NCBI RefSeq assembly: GCF_001673405.1
Contig: NZ_LZLV01000034.1
Span: 206,247 to 270,246, forward strand
DNA length: 64,000 bases
Origin: Mycobacterium sp. 1245111.1
GTDB lineage: Bacteria; Actinomycetota; Actinomycetes; Mycobacteriales; Mycobacteriaceae
Direction of reading: 5' to 3'
Below the pieces are notes generated by a model. It did no database searches and was not told where the DNA came from. It was given only the letters and a program-made list of their open reading frames with translations. The position numbers and the translations under genes were made by a program. The number at the start of each line of letters is the position of its first letter. Positions within the stretch are counted from its first letter, which is position 1. Positions 57,181-64,000 of the stretch are shown piece after piece.

Positions 57181-57836
57181 CCGGCCCGAACCCGGTGAGC
57201 GGTTTGGCATTCACCGTCCTCGACATCGTCGCCGAACCCTATGCGGCCGTCCCGATATTGGCCGCGCGCATCCGTGTTTCGGCTCCCCACGAGGAACCGG
57301 TGCATGCGATCGCGCTGCGCTGCCAAGTCCGCATCGAGCCATTGAGACGCGGCTACTCAGACGACGAAGCTGCGGGGCTGACCGATTTGTTCGGGCCGCG
57401 GGAACGCTGGGCCACCACTCAACGCACCTTCCTGTGGCAGCACTGCACGGCGATGGTGCCGGCGTTCACCGAAGCCACCGAGATCACGCTGCCCCTGGAG
57501 TGCACATACGACTTCGAGGTCGCCGCCGCCAAATACCTGCACGCGCTGCGCGACGGCGCCCTACCACTGCAATTCCTGTTCAGCGGAACGGTATTTACGG
57601 CGGGTCAGCGCGGCTTCTCCGTTCAGCAGGTGTCGTGGGACTGCGAGGATCACTACGACATGCCGCTGGCGGTGTGGCGGGACCTCGTCCGCCTGCACTA
57701 CCCGAACACCGGCTGGGTGCGGCTGTCTCATGACGCGGTGGCCGCGCTGGCAGCCTACAAATCAGCCCGCGGCCTGTTGAACATCGAGGACGCGGTCATC
57801 GCGCTGCTCAGCGCCGCACACCAGGAGGCGCGATGA
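57177..57836 (+). CDS. DUF6084-like protein of hydrogenase operon
   Basis: 219 residues, no Cys pairs, no signal peptide, beta-rich N-terminal half (VHAIALRCQVRIEPLRRGYS, TYDFEVAAAKYLHALRDGA) and a second half ending AAYKSARGLLNIEDAVIALL. It matches what I remember as DUF6084, another conserved gene of these hydrogenase clusters. It overlaps its neighbours by 4 bases on both sides (ATGA). Function is unknown; association only suggests maturation, assembly, or electron transfer of the hydrogenase. Confidence 0.75.
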   Translation: MTGPNPVSGLAFTVLDIVAEPYAAVPILAARIRVSAPHEEPVHAIALRCQVRIEPLRRGYSDDEAAGLTDLFGPRERWATTQRTFLWQHCTAMVPAFTEATEITLPLECTYDFEVAAAKYLHALRDGALPLQFLFSGTVFTAGQRGFSVQQVSWDCEDHYDMPLAVWRDLVRLHYPNTGWVRLSHDAVAALAAYKSARGLLNIEDAVIALLSAAHQEAR

Positions 57837-59176
57837 CCGCGGACTGGGACCGGGCCCGAGCCGTCGCCGACGCCGTCCTCTACGAGGGCTACCTGCTTTA
57901 CCCGTACCGCGCGACATCGAGCAGGAACCAATCACGTTGGCAGTGGGGTGTTTTGAGTCCGGCGGGCGCGGCCGAGGCCGGGATCGGTGAAGAGGACAGC
58001 ATCGCGACGCAGTTCCTCGTCGACCGAGCGCAGGCGATCACCCTGGTGGTGCGTTTCCTGCAGCTGCAGCACCGCCGGGTCGAACGCAACGACGGCGGTG
58101 GGTGCTTCGAACCTGTCGACGAACTGGTCGCCCCGTCCGGTTCGTGGCTGACCTGGGACGAAGCCGTCGAGTGTGAAAGGTCGTTCGGCCCGTTCGCCCT
58201 CGACCCTTCGACCCAGTCATGGACGCTTGAGCTGGCGGCCGCCGCGGCGACTGACCTCGAACCCGTCGAAGGCGGCCGGCTGGTCCGGATCCGGCGCGAG
58301 GTGAGCGCCACGTTGACCGTGGATGTCGAGCCGGACGGCATGCTGCACCGGGTCGCGGTACGGGTGGCCAACACCGGCGCCCCTGCCGCAAGCAAAGACG
58401 ACGCGATATCCCGATCCCTGATCGGCACCCATGTCATTGCGGAAGCCGTTGGCGGTCAGTTCGTCTCGCTGCTCGAGCCGCCGGCCCCCGCCGCCGATGC
58501 GGTATCTCGGTGCAGCCAGCATCGCTGTTTCCCGGTGCTCGCCGGGCCGCCTGGCGCCGGGAATCTCCTGCTGATCTCGCCGATCATTCTCTACGACCAC
58601 CCCGAGGTCGCCGAACAGAGCGAGACTGCGTTGTACGACTGCACCGAGATCGACGAGATCCTGACCCTGCGCGTGATGACAATGACGGACCAGGAGAAGG
58701 CACAGGCACGCGCCACCGACCCGCTTGCGGCGCAGATCATCGACCGCTGTGACTCCATGTCGCCCGACGCCATGTCACGGCTGCACGGCGCCCTGCGGGA
58801 TCCACGGCAGCCCGTCGGCCTGATCCCGGAGGTTCCGGACGGAATTGATTGGTGGGATCCGTTGGCCGACAACGCCGTAGAACCCGAACTCGATGCGGTT
58901 CTGGTCAACGGGGTGCCGGTAGCGAGGGGCAGTCGGGTGCTTTTGCATCCGGCGCGACGGGCCGACGCGCAAGACCTGTTCTTCGCGGGGAAGACGGCTC
59001 GCGTCACCACGGTGCACGAAGACGTCGATGGCAACCAGCACATCGGTGTTGTTGTCGAGGACGATCCGGCGGCTGACCTACACGACTGGTACGGGCGTTA
59101 CCTGTACTTCTCCCCCGATGAAGTCGAACCACTCGAAACCAGCACCATAGAAAGGAATACAACATGGCAATCGTAG
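57833..59176 (+). CDS. Large conserved protein of hydrogenase operon, function unknown
   Basis: 447 residues, no recognised domain. The N-terminal part includes YEGYLLYPYRATSSRNQSRW (18–37). A middle beta-rich region (EVSATLTVDVEPDGMLHRVA) and a C-terminal part with DDLHDWYGRYLYFSPDEVEP-like acidic segments follow. The Cys in SRCSQHRCFP could bind metal. It is probably soluble and cytosolic. It overlaps the DUF6084 gene by 4 bases and the small membrane-protein gene by 13 bases. Its conserved position in 1h-type operons suggests a structural or maturation role; nothing in the sequence gives the reaction. Confidence 0.7.
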   Translation: MTADWDRARAVADAVLYEGYLLYPYRATSSRNQSRWQWGVLSPAGAAEAGIGEEDSIATQFLVDRAQAITLVVRFLQLQHRRVERNDGGGCFEPVDELVAPSGSWLTWDEAVECERSFGPFALDPSTQSWTLELAAAAATDLEPVEGGRLVRIRREVSATLTVDVEPDGMLHRVAVRVANTGAPAASKDDAISRSLIGTHVIAEAVGGQFVSLLEPPAPAADAVSRCSQHRCFPVLAGPPGAGNLLLISPIILYDHPEVAEQSETALYDCTEIDEILTLRVMTMTDQEKAQARATDPLAAQIIDRCDSMSPDAMSRLHGALRDPRQPVGLIPEVPDGIDWWDPLADNAVEPELDAVLVNGVPVARGSRVLLHPARRADAQDLFFAGKTARVTTVHEDVDGNQHIGVVVEDDPAADLHDWYGRYLYFSPDEVEPLETSTIERNTTWQS

Positions 59177-59283
59177 GATGGGTGTTTATCGGCATCCTGG
59201 CATTGTTTGCGGTGGCGGGAGTCGTGATGGGGTTGATCTCCCTCCCGGATGCCCGGCGGTACCTTAAGATCCGGCACATGTAG
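59164..59283 (+). CDS. 39-residue single-span membrane protein (DUF6893-like)
   Basis: A very short ORF: one hydrophobic helix (WVFIGILALFAVAGVVMG) then LISLPDARRYLKIRHM, a basic cytosolic tail. A good ribosome binding site AGAAAGG (59149–59155) is placed 8 bases before the ATG, inside the end of the preceding gene. Small proteins of this shape, ending in PDxRRYLxIRxM, accompany actinobacterial high-affinity hydrogenases (family DUF6893 by memory). It may anchor or tether the soluble hydrogenase at the membrane near the quinone pool. Confidence 0.75.
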   Translation: MAIVGWVFIGILALFAVAGVVMGLISLPDARRYLKIRHM

Positions 59284-59305
59284 CGCACCTGACGATTTCA
59301 TTCCA

Positions 59306-59800
59306 GTGCGCATCCTGGTGGCTGGCATCGGCAATATCTTCCTCGGCGACGACGGGTTCGGCTCCGAGGTAGTCCGCCACATCCCGGTCCGGCAGGATGA
59401 GCCGGACGTGCGGGTCGTCGACTACGGCATCGGGGGTATGCACTTGGCCTACGACTTGCTTGACGATTGGGATGCTCTGGTGATCGTCGACGCGGTCCCA
59501 GACCAGGGCAATCCGGGCGCACTGCACGTGTTCGAGGCGGACCACGAATTACAGCCGGCCACAGCCGCGCTGGATGCCCACAGTATGGATCCCGCCGCGG
59601 TGTTCGCCAGCCTGAAGGCGCTCGGTGGCATCCCGCCCTACACGGTGGTCATCGGCTGCGAAGCCGGCGGTGTCGACGAGGGCATCGGCCTCACCGATGC
59701 TGTGGCGGACGCTGTGCCACAGGCGATTCACGCCGTCGGCGAGGTCATAGCGGGTTTGCGTGCTCAATCACCGGCAGCATCGGTGGAAGGGCGGGGCTGA
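59306..59800 (+). CDS. hupD: Hydrogenase maturation endopeptidase (HupD/HybD family)
   Basis: Protease of 164 residues that clips the C-terminal tail of the hydrogenase large subunit after nickel insertion. The nickel-sensing residues of HybD correspond to Asp16 (Glu in HybD) in LGDDGFGSE, Asp62 in VIVDAVPD and His92 in DAHSMDP. A GTG at 59306 (VRILVAGIGNIFLGDDGFG) is chosen over an upstream ATG because the conserved motif then starts near residue 7, as in the family. Its presence agrees with the 22-residue tail on HhyL. Confidence 0.88.
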   Translation: MRILVAGIGNIFLGDDGFGSEVVRHIPVRQDEPDVRVVDYGIGGMHLAYDLLDDWDALVIVDAVPDQGNPGALHVFEADHELQPATAALDAHSMDPAAVFASLKALGGIPPYTVVIGCEAGGVDEGIGLTDAVADAVPQAIHAVGEVIAGLRAQSPAASVEGRG

Positions 59801-59803
59801 ACA

Positions 59804-60049
59804 ATGTGTTTGGGCATACCCGGCCAGGTGGTCAGCATGCTAGACGGTTACGAGGACCAGCTAGCACTCGTCGACGTCGCCGGAAAGCAACGTAGGGTCA
59901 ACGTCGGCATGCTGCCGGAGGAGACTTTTGCGCCCGGCGACTGGGTCATCATTCACATGGGGTTCGTCGTCGAAAAGACCGACCAAGCCGGGGCTGATCA
60001 GGCGATGTCCGGGCTCAAACTGATGGGCCGGGGTCCTGACGATGACTGA
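59804..60049 (+). CDS. hypC: Hydrogenase assembly chaperone HypC
   Basis: HypC is an 81-residue chaperone that carries the Fe(CN)2CO moiety with HypD to the large subunit. The N-terminus MCLGIPGQVVSM includes the essential Cys2, and the beta-barrel core DVAGKQRRVNVGMLPEE and GDWVIIHMGFVVEK is typical. It starts 3 bases after the protease gene and overlaps hypF by 8 bases, showing tight coupling. Confidence 0.95.
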   Translation: MCLGIPGQVVSMLDGYEDQLALVDVAGKQRRVNVGMLPEETFAPGDWVIIHMGFVVEKTDQAGADQAMSGLKLMGRGPDDD

Positions 60050-62375
60050 CATGCTGATGAACTCCACTCTGCGGCAACGGTTTACTGTGACCGGCGTCGT
60101 ACAGGGCGTGGGTTTCCGCCCATTCGTTTACCGGGTCGCCACCGAGCTCGGCCTGACCGGGTTCGTCGGCAACGATTCGGGCGCGGTCTTCCTCGAAGTG
60201 CAGGGACCGGCGGCTCGCATCGACGAGTTCTTGCGGCGGTTCCGGACGGATGCGCCGCCGCTGGCGGTGATCAGCGCCGTCCACGCCGTCGATCTCACCG
60301 CTGAAACGTCGTGCGACAGTGGCTTTCGCATCGTGGAAAGCCGGCCGGTCGGCGGAGCTACCACTCCGATTCCACCCGACATCGCGGTCTGCGCTGATTG
60401 CATCAACGAAATGTTCGACCCGAACGACCGCCGCTACCGGCATCCTTTCGTGACATGCACCAACTGTGGTCCCCGGTTCACTATCATCCGCGCCCTGCCT
60501 TACGACCGACCAACCACCACGATGTCGGCATTCGCTATGTGCGAGCGCTGCGCCGAGGAGTACCACGATCCGGCCGACCGCCGCTTCCACGCCCAGCCGA
60601 TCGCCTGCCCGGACTGCGGACCGTCACTGTGGCTCGACGTGCACGGCGACCGGGTCAACGGATCCGATGCGGCGCTAGGGGCCACTCAGCAACTGCTGGC
60701 CGATGGCGCGGTGGTCGCGATCAAGGGCGTCGGCGGCTATCACCTGGCCTGCCGGGTCGACGACGAGGCGGCCGTCGTTGCACTGCGGGCCCGAAAAATG
60801 CGTGGCGCCAAGCCTTTTGCCATGCTTGTGCGGGATCTCCACGTCGCACGGCGCTACGCATACATCGACGATACCGAGGCGGCGGTGCTCTCGAGTGCGG
60901 CACGGCCCATCGTGCTGTTGCGGCGCCGGCTGAAAGCGCCGGTCGCCGACGCAGTCGCGCCCGGTAGCCCGCTCGTCGGGCTGATGCTGCCGTACTCGCC
61001 GATTCACCATCTGCTGCTCGCGCCCGTCCGGGGTGTCGATGCACCGGCAGCCGATGCCCTCGTACTGACCAGCGCCAACCGATCCGATGATCCCATCAGC
61101 TTCACCGAAGATGATGCAGTGCAACGGCTTCCACCCCTGTGCGATGCTGTGCTCGACCATAACCGGCCGATCCATGTGCCGTGTGACGACTCGGTGGTGC
61201 GCGTGGTGGATGGTCGGGAACTACCGATCCGACGGTCCCGGGGATACGCGCCGTTGCCCATCGACCTCGGCCGTGAAGGGCCAGCGGTCCTGGCCGTAGG
61301 TGGTGAGCTGAAGAACACCTTCTGCCTCACCGACGGTGCATGCGCGTACCTGTCCGGTCACATCGGTGACATGGAGACGCTGCAAACCCTGTCGGCGTTC
61401 GAGCGCGCAGTGGGCCAACTCAGCGAAATCCGCCGCGAGCCGGAGCGGTTGGCCGCCGACCTGCACCCCGGATACCACACCCGCAATTGGGCAGAGCGGC
61501 GTGCTGGCAATCGACCGATCGATCTGATTCAGCACCACCACGCACACGTGGTGTCGTTGCTGGCCGAGCACGGACGAATCGGTGAACCCGTGATCGGGGT
61601 TGCCTTCGACGGCACAGGCTATGGGTGCGACCAGACGATCTGGGGCGGGGAGATTCTCAGGCTCGGGCACGACAGTCACCGCTTCATCCGCGCCGGACAT
61701 CTCATTCCGGTGCCGCTGCCGGGCGGCGATGCCGCTGTGCGCAATCCGTGGCGGATGGCGTTGGCTCAGCTATGGATGGCCGGTATCGACTGGGCGCCGG
61801 ATTTACCTCCGGTAGGTGCACCGACGCCAGCTGAAATACGTTTTCTGCGTTCACAATTGGAATCCGGCACCGGGTGTGTGCCGTGCTCGAGCATGGGACG
61901 GCTGTTCGATGCGGTCGCGTCGCTGCTGGGGGTGCGACACCGAATTGATTACGAAGGCCAAGCCGCCATTGAGCTCGAGGCGCTGGCCACCTCGATCAGC
62001 GACACGACCGGGCCGCAGCTGCAGCTGACGGTGCGGCCCGACGGAGCGATCGACCCCGCCGGCATGCTTCGGACGATGGTGTCGGCGCAGCGCGCCGGTG
62101 TACGACCGGCGGTACTGGCCGCCGCATTCCATCAGGCGGTCGCGGTCGCCGTCGTCGAGGTGGCGCGAATGGTCGGCGGCCCGGTGCGGTTGGTGGGCCT
62201 GACTGGCGGGGTGTTCCAGAACGTATTGCTGCTGCGGGAGTGCCGACAACGGTTGCAGCAGGCCGGGTTCGAGGTGCTCACCCACCACACAGTGCCGCCC
62301 AATGACGGCGGGCTGGCGCTTGGCCAGGCCGCGATTTCCGTATTGATCGCGCTGGAAGAGGCTGAGCAGGGATGA
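60042..62375 (+). CDS. hypF: Carbamoyltransferase HypF
   Basis: Large maturation enzyme of 777 residues that turns carbamoyl phosphate into the thiocarbamate carried by HypE, source of the cyanide ligands. Domains in order are an acylphosphatase (about 13–98, VVQGVGFRPFVYRVA), two zinc fingers (CADC and CTNC, CERC and CPDC), a YrdC-like domain (AIKGVGGYHLACRVDDEAAV), and a Kae1-like carbamoyltransferase (QHHHAHVVSLLAEHG and GGVFQNVLLL). It overlaps hypC and the next gene, consistent with a single transcript. Confidence 0.95.
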   Translation: MTDMLMNSTLRQRFTVTGVVQGVGFRPFVYRVATELGLTGFVGNDSGAVFLEVQGPAARIDEFLRRFRTDAPPLAVISAVHAVDLTAETSCDSGFRIVESRPVGGATTPIPPDIAVCADCINEMFDPNDRRYRHPFVTCTNCGPRFTIIRALPYDRPTTTMSAFAMCERCAEEYHDPADRRFHAQPIACPDCGPSLWLDVHGDRVNGSDAALGATQQLLADGAVVAIKGVGGYHLACRVDDEAAVVALRARKMRGAKPFAMLVRDLHVARRYAYIDDTEAAVLSSAARPIVLLRRRLKAPVADAVAPGSPLVGLMLPYSPIHHLLLAPVRGVDAPAADALVLTSANRSDDPISFTEDDAVQRLPPLCDAVLDHNRPIHVPCDDSVVRVVDGRELPIRRSRGYAPLPIDLGREGPAVLAVGGELKNTFCLTDGACAYLSGHIGDMETLQTLSAFERAVGQLSEIRREPERLAADLHPGYHTRNWAERRAGNRPIDLIQHHHAHVVSLLAEHGRIGEPVIGVAFDGTGYGCDQTIWGGEILRLGHDSHRFIRAGHLIPVPLPGGDAAVRNPWRMALAQLWMAGIDWAPDLPPVGAPTPAEIRFLRSQLESGTGCVPCSSMGRLFDAVASLLGVRHRIDYEGQAAIELEALATSISDTTGPQLQLTVRPDGAIDPAGMLRTMVSAQRAGVRPAVLAAAFHQAVAVAVVEVARMVGGPVRLVGLTGGVFQNVLLLRECRQRLQQAGFEVLTHHTVPPNDGGLALGQAAISVLIALEEAEQG

Positions 62376-63088
62376 CGACAACGGCGATCGACCACGGGCT
62401 TGGCGCCGAATTGGCCGCGGATCTGGCGGCTACCGCCTTCACGCTCGCCAAGCGGTTCGCGGCCGGCGCCACGATGTGGTCTGTCGCGCCGTCGTGGGAA
62501 CCGCATGCGCTGCACATCGCGGTCGAGTTCGTGCATCCGGTGATCGTCGGAAAGCGGGCACTGCCCGCTGTCGCACTGACCGGACCGAATCTAGTTGACC
62601 TCGTGCGGGTCTCGGTTCGGCCCGGCGACATCGTGATCGCGGTGGGTGCGGCCGATAATCTCGACGTGCGTTCGGTGATGTGCCGCGGCCCGGCCTGGGG
62701 CGCGACCACGATCTGGATCGGCAGCGGTGAAACGCGGCCCCCGGCGGGCGCGGCTGATCACGTGCTGTGGCACGATGACCCCGATCCGTGGGTACCCGCA
62801 ACGGGCGGCTTTGTGCTGTTCTATCACCTTTTGTGGGAGCTCACCCACGTGTGTTTCGAACACCCGGGATTGCTCAAACCCGAATGCACCGAACATGTTT
62901 GCGTCACGTGCAGCGACGAGGGACGCGTGGGCGAGGTAGTGACGGTCTCGGCCGACGGGATGGCGTCGGTGCGCACCGCACGCGGCGTGGAATTTGTAGC
63001 GACAACGCTGGTCGACCCGGTAGCGGCCGGCGAGCTGCTGCTGGTGCACGCCGGAACCGCTATCAGCCGCATCGAGGAGGACGCCTGA
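62372..63088 (+). CDS. SIS-like domain fused to HypC-like domain
   Basis: 238 residues. The first ~165 residues resemble a phosphosugar-binding SIS domain (RPGDIVIAVGAADN, GATTIWIGSGE, AADHVLW), although the Ser/Thr-rich phosphate loop is modified. The C-terminal part (177–238) is HypC-like: CVTCSDEGRVGEVVTV, then a beta barrel ending GELLLVHAGTAISRIEED. The Cys177/Cys180 pair replaces the N-terminal Cys of HypC. It overlaps hypF by 4 bases and the GmhA-like gene by 1 base. Such a fusion could couple an isomerase-like protein to the hydrogenase iron-ligand pathway; the role is unknown. Confidence 0.8.
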   Translation: MTTTAIDHGLGAELAADLAATAFTLAKRFAAGATMWSVAPSWEPHALHIAVEFVHPVIVGKRALPAVALTGPNLVDLVRVSVRPGDIVIAVGAADNLDVRSVMCRGPAWGATTIWIGSGETRPPAGAADHVLWHDDPDPWVPATGGFVLFYHLLWELTHVCFEHPGLLKPECTEHVCVTCSDEGRVGEVVTVSADGMASVRTARGVEFVATTLVDPVAAGELLLVHAGTAISRIEEDA

Positions 63089-63762
63089 TGGCCCGCCCCG
63101 CAGAAGAACCCACTAACTTCCTGTACCCGTTTATTGATGCACAGGAAGACAACCCGCGGTCGTTGCTCACCGACCTCGCCGCGTCAGCGCAGGCGAAGGC
63201 CGCCGAAAGTGTGGCGCTGCGGCGCACCACACTGGAAGCCAACGCTGCCTTACTGGACCAGGCAGCCACCGAGATGGCACGCCGCTTCGTCGCCGGCGGA
63301 CGAATGTTCACTTTCGGAAACGGCGGCAGCTGTACCGATTCCACCACCTTGGCCGGGCTGTTTTCCCGTCCGCCCGCCGGAAAGCCTTTACCCGCTTGGT
63401 CGTTGGCTGCCGACCAGGCGATTGTGACCGCGCTGGGCAACGACGTCGGATTCGAGCTGGTGTTCGCCCGCCAGTTGATCGCACGAGCTAAGGCGGGCGA
63501 CATCGCGATCGCGATGTCGACGAGCGGCAATTCACCCAACCTGCTCACCGCGCTGGCCGAGGCTCACCAGCGGGGTCTATACACCATCGGTTTCGCTGGA
63601 TATGACGGCGGCGCCTTCATGAACAACCCAAATGTAGATGCCTGCTTCATCGTTCGCTCGCAAAGCGTGCACCGGATCCAGGAAGCCCAAGCCTTGCTGG
63701 GCTACCGAATGTGGTTGGCCACCCAGCAACATGCCGATGGTCTAGGTATGGGGGCCGCATGA
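63088..63762 (+). CDS. GmhA-like SIS-domain protein
   Basis: 224 residues resembling sedoheptulose-7-phosphate isomerase. The motifs are TFGNGGSCTDSTTLAG and IAMSTSGNSPNLLTALAEAH, the phosphosugar-binding loops of the SIS fold. The catalytic Glu and His of true GmhA cannot be confirmed by eye. It lies between a SIS–HypC fusion and hypE in a hydrogenase cluster rather than among heptose genes, which mycobacteria lack for LPS. A role in hydrogenase maturation, perhaps ligand synthesis, is more likely (inference). The stop overlaps the hypE start (ATGA). Confidence 0.82.
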   Translation: MARPAEEPTNFLYPFIDAQEDNPRSLLTDLAASAQAKAAESVALRRTTLEANAALLDQAATEMARRFVAGGRMFTFGNGGSCTDSTTLAGLFSRPPAGKPLPAWSLAADQAIVTALGNDVGFELVFARQLIARAKAGDIAIAMSTSGNSPNLLTALAEAHQRGLYTIGFAGYDGGAFMNNPNVDACFIVRSQSVHRIQEAQALLGYRMWLATQQHADGLGMGAA

Positions 63763-64000
63763 GCACGGGAGAGCGGCGCATGAGTAAGTCAGCAGGTGAA
63801 TACCTGTCGTCCGGGCCGGGATTCGCTGAGGGCGAGGTGATCGAGCGGATCGAGTCGTTCCGCAGGCGCCGCCCCAGGTTGCTCGACGACCACGTCAACC
63901 TGGCGCACGGAGCGGGCGGAAAGGCCTCGGCCGCGCTGGTCGACGCAGTGTTCGTAGAGGCATTCCGCAATCCGCACCTGGAGTCGCTTGGCGACGGCGC
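63759..64000 (+). CDS. hypE: Hydrogenase maturation protein HypE (3' end outside window)
   Basis: Only about the first 80 residues are present. The segment HVNLAHGAGGKASAALVDAV followed by FRNPHLESL is the characteristic N-terminus of HypE, which dehydrates the thiocarbamate made with HypF to thiocyanate. The ATG at 63759 overlaps the previous stop (ATGA); an in-frame ATG at 63780 (MSKSAGEY) is the alternative. The remainder, and probably hypD, lie beyond the window. Confidence 0.87.
   Translation, partial: MSTGERRMSKSAGEYLSSGPGFAEGEVIERIESFRRRRPRLLDDHVNLAHGAGGKASAALVDAVFVEAFRNPHLESLGDG

Overview
The window is GC-rich, almost intergenic-free, and matches a non-tuberculous Mycobacterium. Gene content and order follow the M. 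tuberculosis Rv2788–Rv2855 backbone: sirR, an ltp1-type thiolase, truB, pptT, Rv2795c, Rv2799/Rv2800-like genes, echA16, dinF, nrnA, rbfA, infB, ylxR, nusA, rimP, Rv2843/Rv2844-like genes, proS, efpA, cysG, Rv2851c, mqo, Rv2854 and mtr. This assignment rests on remembered protein families and order; no search was run.

Region by region. 1–596 is the 3' part of a DtxR-type metalloregulator. 612–10395 is one long leftward lipid-catabolism operon: SCP-x-type thiolase, SRPBCC protein, MaoC hydratase, SDR, acyl-CoA dehydrogenase, HSL-family lipase, FadD, a second SDR, a Baeyer-Villiger monooxygenase and an internally deleted SDR. A TetR gene lies upstream. Together these supply activation, dehydrogenation, hydration, oxidation and thiolysis. 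11233–13259 holds a DUF732 secreted protein and a CaCA-family antiporter divergent from a SmtB/NmtR-like ArsR sensor. 13267–20849 carries truB, pptT, a phosphoesterase, a DUF3558-like protein, a CocE/NonD hydrolase, an Asp-nucleophile alpha/beta hydrolase, DUF1802 and DUF2277 genes, and echA16. 20870–25303 has three tandem paralogous secreted proteins of unknown function downstream of a large LuxR-type (LAL) regulator. 25417–33544 is the translation/transcription block (acetyltransferase, dinF, nrnA, rbfA, infB, ylxR, nusA, rimP). 33715–34685 holds two Rv2843/Rv2844-like genes.

34682–41061 is an accessory insertion in the core order. It contains two translationally coupled genes for single-pass membrane proteins with an N-terminal TIR domain and a fourteen-blade WD40 region; the downstream gene also ends in six NHL repeats. 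Predicted topology puts TIR inside and propellers outside, a Toll-receptor-like layout. This is the strongest candidate here for an undescribed signalling or defence system.

41176–50311 returns to core genes (proS, efpA, cysG, a GNAT gene, mqo, hydrolase, mtr). 50324–64000 is a hydrogenase locus: two small ORFs, a His-rich protein, hypA, hypB, the structural genes of an actinobacterial (group 1h/5, Hhy-type) high-affinity [NiFe]-hydrogenase with its Cys-to-Asp proximal-cluster ligand, an Nfu/Rieske-like Fe-S protein, three conserved unknowns, a 39-residue membrane protein, the maturation protease, hypC, hypF, a SIS–HypC fusion, a GmhA-like SIS protein and the start of hypE. hypD is not in the window. 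No tRNA, rRNA, CRISPR array or insertion sequence was recognised.
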